In this document: piece after piece, positions 1 through 11,849 of the stretch | Numbering within the stretch: position 1 is the first letter of the stretch | Layout of the letters: every line of letters begins with the position of its first letter | Origin: Gautieria morchelliformis | Taxonomy: Eukaryota > Basidiomycota > Agaricomycetes > Gomphales > Gomphaceae | Assembly (NCBI GenBank): GCA_015179125.1 | Contig: WHVA01000030.1 | Location: 186,001 to 250,000, forward strand | Length of the DNA: 64,000 bases | Direction: 5' to 3' | Notes under the pieces: model-generated | Database searches by the model: none | The model's input: only the letters and a program-made list of their open reading frames with translations | What the model was told of the DNA's origin: nothing | Translations under genes and position numbers: made by a program

Positions 1-100
1 TTCCACAGTAGAATGGACTACCAGTAGTAGTATTCATGTAAAGTTTGAGCTCGAAAGTATCTTTTGTTATGCTTAGATGCTTGAGCCTTTACTATCATTA
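1..100. repeat. Dispersed repeat, copy 1
   Basis: The first 100 bases closely resemble about 100 bases at 32410-32512, including shared blocks around a TAGTAGTATTCATG motif and a GATGCTTGAGCCTTTA motif. No coding potential is evident. It may be the edge of a larger unclassified repeat that is cut off by the window start. Confidence 0.6.
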
Positions 101-540
101 GACAACAAATGGACCGGGCCAGGATGTGAACCACCGGACATTACTGTGGCACAGGCTCATGTTTTGGTACGTGTAAATGGCTATTAAATAAATAGATATA
201 TTAGCCATGAACCCCTGTTTTTCTTAAGATGAAATAGCATGCCTGAAGGCAAGGCGTGTGGCCATATATGCAGAGGCCACCTGCCTTTCCTCACCTCAAG
301 GCCTCAATTCAACCTCAAAAATTGTGTAATTTTTACGAAAATATTTATATGGTCCATATCTAATATCCGTGTGATGCCAGGGTGCCCACGGCGCATAGGT
401 TGCTGGAGAGTTTGTCGACAGGGAGGAGTGTGACAAGTGCCCAAACCGCTCAGCACGCTGTCATGCTCCGCATTGTTCTGGAATGTGTCACAACTTACCG
501 CATTCCACCTTGTACCCCCATTACTGAACTCTAGTAGCTC

Positions 541-1164
541 TTGTCCCCAGATATTTTCAGCTTCATGGCACAAGTCAACCAGGATATAAACCTGACCCAA
601 CACAACAATTCTGTCGACAGTGAGTTGCAGGTCGCCCTTGCAGAATACTCTTCGGATTCTTTGTCCCTTCACAATATTTCTCTAACTCATGGCCATACTC
701 TACCCTTCACAATTGTGTTCAAGGACGTCAGTCTCAGCATGGTGGTCACACAAAGCAACAACTGCATGTGAAGGCAGAAGAGGACATACCAGTTGTGTGG
801 TGTGAACATCAGTCTTCAATGGCCAAGCCTCTCACCTGTAACACATTGTGAGAATGGGTGAAGTTGCTCACTGGTAAGATCACCTTGGTCGTCTGGGCAA
901 GACAGTTTCTTTGCAGGCATGAGGCTACAATCACTGCAGCCAAGGTGAGGGGGCTCTACCTGAAGCGGGTGAAAGCATTCAACCCAGCAATGGTCAAAGG
1001 CCATTTTGAGATCCTAGGCAAAGTGATGGACACATACAGCATCAAGGCACACAACGTTTACAACGTTGATGAGAAAGACCTTCAGATGGGGGCTGATCAC
1101 AAGAACCTCCCAACTCAGTTCATCTTTTGCAAAGGGGACCGGGATTGTTACACTCTTAGGTCTG
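541..1164 (+). pseudogene. pogo/Fot-like transposase, N-terminal half
   Basis: This is a decayed transposase of the pogo (Tc1/mariner superfamily) type, which binds transposon ends through CENP-B-like helix-turn-helix domains and cuts with a DDE domain. Visible pieces are a helix-turn-helix-like stretch around 670-760, a second DNA-binding-like stretch around 790-960 (EWVKLLTGK, then KAFNPAMVKGHFEILG), and the start of the DDE domain with NVYNVDEK near 1055-1080, where D is the expected first catalytic aspartate. The frame changes near 700 and there is a stop near 849. The gene is cut off at 1164, where a 5-bp target duplication (ACACC) and the end of a D-type LTR follow. Its second half lies on the other strand at 11052-11399. 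The assignment is from motif memory of the family. Confidence 0.75.
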
Positions 1165-1190
1165 ACACCTGTGAGGGCAACACTAATGAT
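1165..1190 (-). mobile_element. Target duplication plus last 21 bp of a D-type LTR
   Basis: ACACC at 1165-1169 is the reverse complement of GGTGT at 11400-11404, which flanks the other end of element D. Bases 1170-1190 match the outer end of the D-type LTR in reverse orientation, as seen complete at 21210-21598. This short piece marks the displaced end of element D next to an inversion breakpoint. Confidence 0.8.
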
Positions 1191-4100
1191 GTTCGAAGCC
1201 CATCCGCGGGTGTTGTCCGGAGTCAAGCATGAAGGGAGTCTGTTGTGTGGCGGAATGGACATGGTTGTTGTATTGGAATTCTGCCAGTGGAAGTAACTCA
1301 TCCCAGTCATCCTGCCTCTCATTGACAAAGAGGCGGAGGTATTGCTCCAACTCCTGATTGACCCGTTCCGTCTGTCCGTCACCCTGCGGATGGTACGCTG
1401 TGGTGGTAGCCAGCTTTATGCCGAGCAGGCAGTAGAGCTCCTGAGTCAATTCCGCGACAAATTGCGGACCTCGGTTGGAAACAACTTGCTTCGGGAGCCC
1501 ATGCAACTTCCAGACATGTGCAAGGAACAGGCGGGCCGCTCCGAGGGCTGTGATCGTCGTGTGTGTCGGAATGAAGTGGGACACCTTGCTTACCGAATCC
1601 ACGACGTTCATGATCGCATCGTAGCCATGAGACTCTGGGAGTTCAACGATGAAGTCGACACTGATGGTGTCCCAGCGGGATTCGGGAATCGGGAGCGGAA
1701 CAAGTTCTCCGACGGGCGGATGTCATTGTGCTTTGGTTCGGAGACAAAGGTCACATGTCTTCACATACTGTCCAATGTAGCGGGACATCTGAGGCCACCA
1801 GTAATTCCGAGCCACTAACTCCAGCGTCTTCCACCTGCCAGCATGCCCAGCGACCCGTGTGTCATGGTGCTGGGACACAATGCGGCGGCAGAGGTCCACC
1901 CCACCTGGAACATAGACCTTGCCTCTGAAGTGGAGCAGTCCATCACATTCCGACCATTCCGCTGCCCGTACAGACTGTGAGTGCCCTTTCCGAAGTTCCT
2001 CCACTGCCTTCACCACCGACTCCTCCTTCTCTCCATTCCGGTACTGCCTCCGGATATCCCGGAGCATTTCTGCTTCTGCCCCAACTGCAGTCACTCCTTC
2101 TAGGGCGCGGATTGAAAAGAGACTTGGGCGGAGCAGTGTCATATCCGTGTTGTCTCCACTTCCGCTTCCATGATCCGCACGGCGGGATAGGGCATCGGGC
2201 TTGCCCATGGTGCGGCCGGGGCGGTGGTGGAGCATGAAGTCGAACCGGGACAGGTGTAGGGACCACCGTGCTTGTCGTCGGTTCAACTTCTTAGACGTGC
2301 GGAAATACTCGAGGTTCTTGTGGTCTGTCCAGATCTCAAATGGGCATAGAGCACCCTCGAGGAAGTGTCGCCACTCCTCCAGCGCTCGGATGATTGCCAG
2401 CATCTCCTTGTCATGGATCTCATAGTTCCGCTCGACCGGACTAAGGCTCTTAGAGAAGAAGGAAATCGGATGCCACCCCCCACCATCTTCCAATGACTGT
2501 TGTGACAAGACCGCTCTGGTAGCTGTGTCGGAAGAATCCGCTTCGACTCGATAAGGGCGAGAGTCGTCGGGAAAGATCAGGACCGGGGCGGAAGTGATCA
2601 GCTCTTTGAGTTTGTCAAAGGAGGCCTGTTCCGGCTCTCTTGCCATCCAACCTCCTTCTTGGTGAGGTCGAAGAGGGCACGGGCGTGGCAGGAGAAGTCC
2701 TTGATGAACCGCCGGTAGAAATTGACAAACCCAATGAAGGACTGGACCTCCTTCTTGTTCCGCGGCACGGGCCAATCCGATACACTGGAAACTTTGACTG
2801 GGTCCATTTCCACCTTTCCTTCCGATATAATCACCCCAAGATACTCTATCCGCGTCCGCTCAAATTCGCACTTTTCCGGCTTGAGACACAGGTTGTACTC
2901 TCGGAGCCGTTCCAGCACTCTCCGCACGACTTCCCGATGTTCGGACATTGTTTTTGTGAAGATGAGGATGTCATCGAGGTAGACGCAGACAACCCCTTCT
3001 GCTATCATGTCCCGGAAAATGTCGTTCATCATTGTCTGGAACATGGCAGGACTGTTGGTGAGGCCAAAGAACATGACCTGTGGCTCAAAGAGTCCTCGGT
3101 TGGTGCGGAATGCGGCCTTCCACTTGTCTCCCTCCTGGATCCGGACATTATTGAAGCCCCAGCGGACATCCAGCTTAGTGAAGTACCTCGCCCCGTGGAG
3201 TTGTGTGATCAGTTCAGAAATGAGTGGAATGGGGTACCGGTTCTTGATTGTGATCGCATTCAAGGCCCGGTAATCCTGCACAAGTCTGAGCGAGCCGTCC
3301 TTCTTCTTGATGAAGAACACCGGAGATGCCATGGGTGACTTGGAGGGGTGGATCCTCCCTGTACGGAGGTTTTCCGCAAGGAATGCATCGAGCTCTACCT
3401 GCTCCTTGGGTGACAGCGGGTAGACTTTGCAATTGGTGGGCTTTGACCCAGGCTCCAACTCGATGGCGTGGTCCCACAGCTTCCGTGGAGGCAGGGCATC
3501 AAACGACTCCTTGGAAAAGACATCCTCGAACTCCCGCAGGTACTCCGGAATTTCCGCCTCCACTCTATCATGCCTCTTGGAGGCTTCAGCAAGGCGTTGC
3601 GAAATATTTCTGGTGGCGCGGATGTGTTCCGCTTCCGGCGGAAGGTTTACGTACAGCAAGCGCTCCCCTTCCGCCAGAGTGTCTTCCAGGCTGAGTCGGA
3701 TGATGTCGGAGTCGGAATTGGAATTGGAATTGGAATTGGAAGTGGGATCCGGTTCAAATTCCGCTTCCGAGTCTTCTTCTGCAAGCAGTGGATGGGGGCC
3801 AGAATGACACGTCTGTATGAGCCGTTCGGTCTTCCGCTGCTCCTGGCGCTCCTTCCGCACTTCCGACCTGCACATGTGACACTTGGCTGGACATCGACTC
3901 ATCAGTACCTTCCGAGTCTGCCAATTGATCTCCGGGTTGTGCTCCTGAAGCCAGGTAAACCCGAGGATGATGTCTTGCTTCCCCAGGCTGGTGACTGCAA
4001 AGGAAGTGCGTTCTGAGTGTCCATTGTAGCGGAGAATTGTGTCTACTATCTCCGTGATGGACCCTGCCTCATTGGGGCTTCCATCCACATTGAACACCGG

Positions 4101-4460
4101 GATTGCACGTTGCAACTTCCGCGTGGTCAGTCGGTTCCGTTCCACATAGTCCCGGTCTATAAACTGACCAGTGGCCCTGCAATCGACAAGGGCGGGTCCG
4201 GATTTGACTTCCGCCGTATCTGTCGTCTGGATCTCCACCTTAATGACTAGTGACTTGGGGCCAGGGGTGGCAGCAACAACATAGCACTTCGGAAGGCGTT
4301 TCTCCCAAGGACGGATGCGGGATGGACGGGGTGTCGGATTTGGTTTTTGTGTGACTTTATCCGGTGGGTCTGTACAAAGTGAGGGGAGTGGGGGCTTTTC
4401 ATTCTCTACTTCAAGACAGGCAAACCGGTTATGTACAGGCAGCAGGGGCACACATCTCAC
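1191..4460 (-). pseudogene. pol region of element A (PR-RT-RH-IN)
   Basis: Polyprotein region of a Ty3/Gypsy element in the order protease, reverse transcriptase (QDYRALN and YLDDILIF motifs around 2960-3280), RNase H (about 2180-2560) and integrase (zinc-binding and catalytic core, about 1191-1850). A Ser-Asn repeat encoded by a GGAATT microsatellite lies near 3715-3745 between protease and reverse transcriptase, and the same linker occurs in element C. Broken fossil. The C-terminal chromodomain part is found at 18638-19120. Confidence 0.85.
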
Positions 4461-4605
4461 CCGCTGCGCGTCACAAAATCCGACGCATCCTCCGCTTCCG
4501 GTGGACCATGTTCCGCATTTTCGGAAACCTCTTCCGCAGTGGGCGCTCCGCTTATGTCCGCAAGTGCGAGGAACTCTGGAAGGAGCTTGAGTTTCTCCTC
4601 TGTGG

Positions 4606-5780
4606 TCATAAGCTGGATATCAAAGGCTTGGGGCACTCGCGAGTATAGTGGCCTGGTTGTCGACATCGGAAGCAGGTGATAGTTCCGCGGCCTGTTCCAC
4701 GCATGCGGTCAACATCCATCGGGGCAGGGCGACCCTTCGAGGGAGGAGGGCTATGGTTCCTAATAGGAGCAGTCGGAGCAAGCATCGGAAATATTTTCTG
4801 TGTGGGAATGAATGCGCTTCCGGGTTTTGGCACAGGTGGAGTAGGATGAGTGGAACTGCGTGTCATGTTCCGGCTTGTCTCCACGAAGGCCTCATTTGCT
4901 TCCCTGTTCCGGGACACCCTCTGTGCAGCTTGGTACCACCCTTCTGGGTCATCAAAATCCGGAGCTCCATCCCCAAGCAGCGGGACTTGGGTCTGGAGTG
5001 TCGGATCAAGTCCTCATCAGAATTTGATGACGATCATCTTGTCGTCGTCATACTCCGCAAGGTCGATGAGCTCCTGGAAGCGATCGATGTAGTCATCGAC
5101 CCGGATCCTTGGCCTGGTACCAGTTGGTCCCCTCGAGCTTCGTAAGGGCTGTGAGCTGCTCATTTTTCGGGCAGAACTGGTCGGAAAATGTTTTCTCGAA
5201 GGCATCCCAGTCCCGGAAGTAGTTCCCCTTGCCCTTCGCTTCATGTCGGATCACCTTGTTTGCAAAACGGGCTGCGTGGTCCGACTTGAAAAAGGACAAT
5301 GCCCAGTGAATCCAAGCCTGGTCGTTCGGAAAGAGGTCTCCGACAATTGCAAAGTAGATGCTGCATGTGTTGAAGAATGCGCGTCCCTTCTCCCGATCTC
5401 CGTCAAAGTCCGCCGGAGTTGCGGGTTTGACCTTTGCTAACTTCGCGGAGTCCCTCTCTTCCGCCACTTCCACTTTTCCGAAATCCGGATCGTCCAGCAT
5501 TTCATTTCCACCACTTTGTGGAATATCTAACTTAGCCAAAATTGCTTGTAAGGCTGTTTCAATCGCGTCGGTCTTCATCCGGTTCCGCGTCAATTCCTCC
5601 TCCATATTCCAAAGACAATCGTCCAGATCCATGTCGGAAGGAGAAATATGGGACGGGATTGCCGGGGTTGGGAGCTCGACATAAGAAGAGGGGCTGTCGT
5701 ATGCTGTGTGTGTGGAAGAGGTTGCAATCTCTGAGTCGCTGTCTCTGATTCTGAACGCACCTATGGCGAATGCAACGCGC
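4606..5780 (-). pseudogene. gag region of element A
   Basis: Structural (capsid/nucleocapsid) region of element A. The reading frames match the gag of element C, with an acidic N-terminal part, a capsid-like central part (QAWIHWALSFFKSDHAARFA), and a CCHC zinc knuckle of the form CFRCRQPGHYTREC at about 4640-4680. Broken fossil. Confidence 0.8.
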
Positions 5781-5819
5781 AGTACAACCGCCGGTCCTCT
5801 AGGGGAGAGACTTTTCTGC

Positions 5820-6246
5820 TGTAAGGGCAACCCTGGCTGGTTGTGGAGATCACACTACCACACAACTGACAAGGGGAAATCCAAAGAGAAAAGTCTAAGG
5901 ACCCCCAATGTCAGCGAGCCCGTATTATACTATGCTGCACAGCCAGGGACAACACTTGGCACCCGCCATCAACCCTGCATCCTCCTGACCTCCCTGACCC
6001 TTGATCGACCCTTGATGCCACCTATTACGCGAGTTGCTTGATTTCCGACACTGTTCCAAGAGTGGAAGTCGGAAATTGGAGTGGAACTGGCAAGGTGAAC
6101 AGAACTGGTGGAAGTTCTCCCCAAAGCGGAATCATTTCCGAAAGCGGAGGCGGAGATGGAATTGGAATCGGAAGCGGAGTCGGAAATGGAGTCGGAACGG
6201 GGTGCAGTGTTGGAACTGGAAATGGAAAACAGGGTGTCCCCTGACA
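5820..6246 (-). repeat. 5' LTR of element A
   Basis: 427 bp, beginning TGTCAGGGGAC and ending CCCTTACA on the minus strand. The body is rich in a TTCCGA-like hexamer and the promoter side carries GTATAATACGGG. It holds a single copy of the GGATTTCCCCTTGTCAG segment, whereas other LTRs of this family carry two or three copies of a roughly 63-bp unit containing it. Confidence 0.85.
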
Positions 6247-6345
6247 ATAGCCTACCTCTCATCACATCCTTCTCACATATCTTGCACTCGATAGCCATAA
6301 AGGCTTCAAGCTTCTTCTTTTCACAGGCAATAGTGAGCATTCACA

Positions 6346-6507
6346 GTGGCCCTCCGCAGTGGCATGTTGTTCCACCAAGAAGTCCTGTCCTACCAACTCA
6401 ATGTCTCATCCTACATGGCACCTACTGGGACCAATGCTCAGACCTCTCACTCTAGGGACAAGCAACCTACATGGCCCTCCCCAGCTGCCACCGTCTCACC
6501 TTCCCCT
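6346..6507 (+). pseudogene. gag of Gypsy element E, first piece
   Basis: Start of a Gypsy-type gag with Ser/Thr/Pro-rich N-terminus (NVSSYMAPTGT). It runs up to a solo LTR at 6508 and resumes just after that LTR at 9492, as shown by the duplicated CCCCT at 6503-6507 and 9487-9491. The bases 6252-6345 upstream are probably its leader, and the rest of the leader may lie inverted at 19635-20060. Fossil. Confidence 0.65.
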
Positions 6508-9486
6508 TGTCAAGATTGGATGTGGGTGTTAATATCATGTATTAGTGAAAATGGCGAATGCCCAAATGGCTTGTGCAATAAGATATGTAGTTCGGTGAAT
6601 AATGTAAAGCCAATAAATATTACGAAGTAAGGGGCTACTCGAACAGAGTTCGCCCTGATCTACAGTTGAAGTGAAATAGATCATGACACTCGACGATGTA
6701 ATGTGCAAGGTCTCACGGAAAGGTCGCCTAGCGGTAACAATCCTTTTGCCAGCAAAGGTACTCCTTCGCAGCCCTTCACCAACAGCACAGACAAGGGTCC
6801 AAAGATGAAAGTGGTGAAGGTTGAGATATAGAAACTCACCAGTGGTGCCTAAGCTCTACTCTGGTTAAAGGTAGTAGTCTAGAGAAGAGGGCTTAAGACA
6901 ATGGTCACAGTGTAGTTGGGTTTTGCACAAGATAGACATATGATAATTGAACTGCAGAATATACATGTGAATGTAAAATACTTATACCAAATGCTCATAT
7001 GCTATGAGTGAATGGGAAAGAGGCCGTTGTGAGTCAGGGTTAGATAGGGGGTGCACAGTCAGGATACAAATAGATGAAACACACATACAATAGGGCTAAT
7101 CAGAAGTACGAACATGAAACAATGGGGAGGAAAGCAGACAAAGGTACCTAGGTAAGAAAACACACCTTGAGACCTGGATATATCTTACCCTGCACGGACT
7201 CCTGGTCTACCAGGCTGACTCTGCATGGTCTTGTAAGGACCCGGCCTTTGGCCAGTGTGTGGGAACCGTTGCTAATGAAAAGCCTCGCGAAAAAAGGATT
7301 AAAATCGCTTTAAAACCCTGTTTTCCCAGCTGATAGTAGCTAATACACGTGGCTATTGTTGGGAGAACTCTATTCAAATATTCCTTGAATTTCCTCTTAT
7401 TTCTTCGCCATGTAACTTGGCTTCCCTGGTTCAAAAAACACCTTATTCTGTCAGGCAGAGTTATGAACCCATGCACGTCCACAACTCTGCCACAGCCGCT
7501 CAGTTTCAAACTCCGACCGGAGCTTCCCATGAACCGTAAACTCGGAGTTGCAGGCACTCAAGCACCTACAACTCCGGTACCTTGGCTCACTCAAACTCAG
7601 CCACTGAGTCTGAATGTGTCCTCTACCGCTTACACAAGCCTGTGCAATTCAAACCCAGCTGGCACATGACTTGCATCATAGCAACCATGGCTGTGCAAGG
7701 CTGCGTACAAAGTCACACAAAGATGTACAAAGCCAAAACTAGGGTGCAGGTTTGATAAAGCCTATTGGATGAAGGATCCTCCAAACACAACGCTACGACA
7801 CCAAATAGGCCCCTTGATGTCATAGCGGCTGTGTAGGGCTGTGCAGGGCAGTGCAAGGCTGTGAAAGGCTGTGCAAACCAGGGAAGGTGATTGGCTATCT
7901 ATTTCCAATTTCTTTGCACAAACACGCTGCAATAGTTACGAGGGTGCGTTTCAGCAGTGCAAATATTTACTTATGACATCACTCGCCTAATAGATAGAAG
8001 AACCCCATTTTACGTAATCCTGTGTATTTTACAATATAAAAGGAGGCCATTCTGACCTCCTTGAATCATCATTCTAGCAATCTAACATCTTCTATCCACG
8101 TGACCTCGTGTGACTTGCATCTTACTAAGCTGCTAATCCCAGCTAGGGTTATTCACTTACTTTAGTGTCTAATTCCTTGTTAAGTAGATACTTTTCTGCT
8201 TAGCCACCTAGACTAATCCTCCAAGTGTAATTCTACAGAGTGAGTCTGTCAATTGATAGTCTTGCCATTCGCACTCCAATACCCGAGATGATCTGATCAG
8301 TCGATTTTCCTGATTAGAGACTTTCACAAGTCACTTCTAAAACTCGTTCATCCCTCGTTTTATTGCTGTGCGCTGGTAGATTATCAGGGCAGTCCATTTA
8401 TAAACTCGCCTGCTAAGTACATTCCTTTATATTTGGGAATACGCTTGGACCCTGATAGTGTCCTTGAACCTACAGTCTTTTAGTTTATTGTTCAGTGCTG
8501 CTAAGAAATGCATTGCCTTCCATCCGTATTAACTTGGACTAGTTTTTACACGGATTGCAACCAAGGTACAAATATTAAATTATTTCCGGAGTTGTGCTGC
8601 AGCATTGTTTAATATTCTTTGAGTCTCGTAAACGACACGTTCTGATAGATTGAAGTGTTAGCAATAACACCAAAGTCTTGAAAGGTTCCAAAACAGCCGG
8701 TTACTTACCGGTACAACCCTTTTTCCGAGCCCGAGCCTTGTGATACTCGTGGCCGAGTACTTGTGATTATAAGCCTGCGCCCAAGCCCGAGCCCAAGCTC
8801 GAGCTCATATCTGACCTTGATCCCATGCCCGAATCCCCTTAGTTACTGATCCCATTCCATCACGCATCACTTGTATATTGACCTTGCCCTGATTCCCCCG
8901 CATATGCTCGCCCCTGACCCTTACCCTCGCCCGTATATAAACCCCCTGTATGCATTCCTATTCCTCAGTCTGAAAAGCAACTATCATACCCTTTGATCCT
9001 TAGTTAGTTTCTAAGCCTTCGCCTCTTGAGCCAAACCTCGCCTCTTATTCATTTACCTATGAAGTTGGGACTCGTGCATAGGGTTGGCACAGTACATAAG
9101 CTGAAGCCAAGTCCCTCTCCGACCTCCCTATCAGAACCTCACTCCGTAACCTCGGACCTTACCTCGGGTTTCACTCCCAAGCTTGGTCAACCTTACAAAG
9201 GATCGTATCGTAACAGGTCTACAGGTAGGACATTCCACGAATGCATGCCGGCCATAGGAACACCCAAAGGGGTTCAAATCAAGAAGGTGTGATGAGGCCA
9301 GTGGTGAACCATCACACCGGTTAGAGGATGTCGATTGTGTTTGGTGGCATGACTACTGGCAAATGATGTGAGTGGCAAATGGTCATTCAGCGAATCCAGC
9401 AAGTGGTGAATGGAGCAAATATAGAGATGGAGGGATGAAAGGGAAAATGTAGGGTAACTTAATACAATAATAAATGGGTCATGAAA
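6508..9486 (+). repeat. Solo LTR of family F (F1), itself carrying an inserted LTR
   Basis: Starts TGTCAAGATTGG and ends near TCATGAAA, flanked by the 5-bp duplication CCCCT (6503-6507 and 9487-9491). About 990 bp of its own sequence align with F2 (9880-10854) and F3 (36914-38185). It is split by a 1984-bp insertion at 7232-9215. No element interior is attached, so it is a solo LTR left by LTR-LTR recombination. Confidence 0.85.
7232..9215 (+). repeat. Long LTR of family G inside F1
   Basis: A 1984-bp sequence beginning TGTAAGG and ending CGTAACA, flanked by GGTCT at 7227-7231 and 9216-9220. It carries a TATA-like box (ACAATATAAAAGGAGG, about 8030-8046). No gag or pol is present, so it reads as an unusually long solo LTR. 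A partial relative is at about 34660-35832. The last 500 bp (8700-9215) are rich in CCCGAGCCC-like and CCTCG-like short repeats. Confidence 0.75.
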
Positions 9487-9491
9487 CCCCT

Positions 9492-9879
9492 CACCCTGCT
9501 GCTCCATCCACTTCTGGAGGCAATCCATTCCCACCCTTCCAGCAGCAATCACCAACCACTGAGGAACGTCTGAATTTGCTCGAGAATTCCCTCTCCCAGC
9601 TGCTCTCTGTCCTGCAGCAGGCTCGTCAGAGGCAGCAACCCCGCAGCAGCGAATTCTGCAGGGTCCACCACAGAAACCCCTTCCCTCACAGCTTTCACAA
9701 CCACCGCCCCCTCCACTTCCCACTGGGCTTCCCCCAGCTACCACCTCCCTGCCTCAAGGTTCTTCATTCATGCCACCTATTTCACTGAATCCTGCCTCAG
9801 GTATGTCCATCGACCACTCCTTGCCTGATGTTGAGTCTGCGCTGGGGCTAGCAATCACAAAACACGAGTTCCACCCATC
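9492..9879 (+). pseudogene. gag of Gypsy element E, second piece
   Basis: Continuation of E gag between two solo LTRs. The reading frame shows a Gln/Pro-rich segment with a short coiled-coil-like heptad stretch (ERLNLLENSLSQLLSVLQQ), typical of the N-terminal part of Gypsy gag. It stops at the F2 solo LTR. Fossil with breaks. Confidence 0.65.
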
Positions 9880-10854
9880 TGTCAAGATTGGATTTTAGGT
9901 GTTAACATCGTGTATTAGTGAACACAGCGAATGCCTGAACGGCTTGTGCAATGAGGTGTGTAGTTCAGTGAACAATGTCAAGCCAATAAATATTTTTGAG
10001 GTAAGGGGACTACTTGAACGGAGCTTGCCCTGTCTACAGTTGAAGCAAAATAGCCCATGATACTTGGCGGTGTAACATACAAGGTCTCACAGAAGTAGTA
10101 ACAGTCCTTTCGCCAGTGAGGGTACTCCTTCAGAGCCCTTTGCCAACAGCACCCACAATGGTGTGAAGACTAAAGTAGTGAAGGTGAAGTATGGAAACTC
10201 ACCAGTGGTGCTCAAGTCCTCCCCTGGCCCAAGATAATGGTCTATGGAAGAGGGCTTAAGACGATAGTCACAGTGAGGTCAAGTTTTGCACAAGATAGAC
10301 GTATGATAATTGAACTGCAGAATATACATGTGAATGTAAACTACTTATACTGAATGCTCATATGATATCAGCGCATAGGAAAGAGGCTGTCATGAGTCAG
10401 GGTTGAATAGGGGTGCGCAGTCTGGATACAAATAGATGAAACACATATACAATAGAATGAAAGAGGAGTGCGAACATGAAACAATGGGGAGGAAAGAGGA
10501 CAAAGGTACCTATGTACGAAAACACGTCTTCAGACCTGCATACATGTTACCCTGCATGGACTCTTGGTCTGCTGGGTTGATCCCACACGATCTACAGGTA
10601 GGATGTCCTGCGAATACATTCCAGCCATAGGAACACCCAAAGGGGGTTGAATCGGGGAGGTGATCGGGCCAGTAATGAACCATCACCGGCTAGAGGATGT
10701 CAATCATGTTTGATGGCGTGACTACTGGCGAATGATGCAAGTAGCAAATGGTCATTCGGCGAATGCAGCGAAGGGCAAACAGAGCGAACATAGAGATGGA
10801 GGGATGAAAGGGGAAATGGGGGTAACTGGATACAAGAATAAATGAGTCATGACA
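9880..10854 (+). repeat. Solo LTR of family F (F2)
   Basis: 975 bp, TGTCAAGATTGG to GTCATGACA, flanked by CCATC at 9875-9879 and 10855-10859. It is the second independent F-type solo LTR within the same gag (element E), only about 390 bp of gag downstream of F1. Confidence 0.88.
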
Positions 10855-10859
10855 CCATC

Positions 10860-11050
10860 ACACTTGTACAAGCTAGACACTACAATCAAGGATCACCCTA
10901 AGCCCAAAGCTTTCGAGATATCCAATGATAAGGAATTTCTTCAGTGTGAGAGAGATGCTTCCCCTAAGGACTATCCCTCCTTCCATGCCTTCTACAATCC
11001 ACTTGTCATATATTTCGAAAGCATGCAATATTTCATCATTGAAGGGGTCC
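10860..11050 (+). pseudogene. gag of Gypsy element E, third piece
   Basis: Continuation of E gag after F2, with the capsid-like stretch LYKLDTTIKDHPKPKAFEIS and then DYPSFHAFYNPLVIYF, a pattern seen in fungal Gypsy gag. It ends where pogo-like transposase sequence (minus strand) begins at about 11050, so element E is truncated here. Fossil. Confidence 0.65.
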
Positions 11051-11051
11051 A

Positions 11052-11399
11052 AAGACCCCAACATCAAGAGGTTGGAGTTTATGCATCGTTTTAGGAAGTA
11101 GACAGTAGAGGAGAATGTTGTTCTGGAAGGCTAGATCCTTCATCTCCAGGGTTTCATGCATAGCCCGGCCATCAAAAATAAGAAGGATTGGTTCATCATC
11201 AGCAGTACGATGATGAAGTGCGTGAGGAATGAAGACTCATTTGAACCAGTATTTGCATATTGTTGTGTCAGTCCAGCCAGCTTCTGGAGTGGTGATACTA
11301 AAACCCAAGGTTATTTTACATGAATTCAAAGTAGAGAAATTACAATCCCATCCCAGTGATTTCCCACCAGGGGCTTTTAATGAGTATGACCAAAACAAG
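11052..11399 (-). pseudogene. pogo/Fot-like transposase, C-terminal half
   Basis: Read on the minus strand this shows the rest of the DDE domain: GWTDTTICKYWFK, then PILLIFDG, where D is the expected second catalytic aspartate, then PKTMHKLQPLDVGVFGPL, the hallmark pogo segment downstream of it. There is a stop after KYWFK. The segment abuts the target duplication of element D (11400-11404). The first half of the same gene is on the plus strand at 541-1164, so the two halves now face each other across about 10 kb. Plain DNA transposon remnant. Confidence 0.78.
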
Positions 11400-11404
11400 G
11401 GTGT

Positions 11405-11841
11405 TGTCAGGGTTCATGTGTTTCCTTCCACAAGTTTCTATTTCCTTCCATAAGTTTCCATAACCTTCCGTCAGTTTCCATAACCTTCCATCACATTACA
11501 TCACATTCCATCACATTCCATCACATCCCGTCACATTCCATCACATCCCATCACCTTCCATCACATCCCATCACATTCCGTCACCTTCCGTAACCTTCTA
11601 CAAGTTTCCGTCTCCCCTATTATGTAAGCCTTGCCAGCACTATAAGACTGTAGCCCGTGTGGTGGCGTTTCCTCAGCTTGATCTCTGAGGATACCCACTA
11701 CACAGGCAAGTCCCCATGTATCTATCGTTGGTAGAGTTATAAACTGAGGATACCCACTACACAGTTGGTCATTATCCTAGTATCGGCTCTTATCTCCTTG
11801 AGTATCTTTGGTTGTGGCTTCGTCATTAGTGTTGCCCTCAC
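11405..11841 (+). repeat. 5' LTR of element D
   Basis: Begins TGTCAGGGTTCA and ends TTGCCCTCACA. It contains an array of about ten CATTCCATCA-like decamers (11470-11600) that is shorter in the 3' LTR (18272-18637) and different again in the solo copy at 21210-21598. The LTR tip resembles that of the A/C family (TGTCAGGG...TTGCCC), suggesting related lineages. Confidence 0.82.
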
Positions 11842-11849
11842 AGAAGATC

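Larger units (their letters stand above)
1191..6246 (-). mobile_element. Ty3/Gypsy element A, 5' LTR through integrase (main part)
   Basis: A chromovirus-type LTR retrotransposon on the minus strand. In element order it has a 5' LTR (5820-6246), gag with a CCHC knuckle, then protease, reverse transcriptase, RNase H and integrase. The parts run collinear with element C (55707-62536), which belongs to the same family. The remaining tail and the 3' LTR are at 18638-19629 in the opposite orientation. The flanking target duplication GCTAT is split in the same way (6247-6251 reversed, and 19630-19634). Broken fossil with several breaks. By eye the two LTRs differ by roughly 3 percent outside a length-variable repeat. 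Confidence 0.88.

Noticed and set aside
2598-3700. Plus-strand frames opposite the pol region of element A (and the like opposite C)
   Set aside because: They are antisense shadows of pol. The minus strand carries the recognisable reverse transcriptase and integrase motifs.
11470-11600. Tandem CATTCCATCA units as a CRISPR array
   Set aside because: The units are contiguous without spacers, lie inside an LTR, and the organism is eukaryotic.
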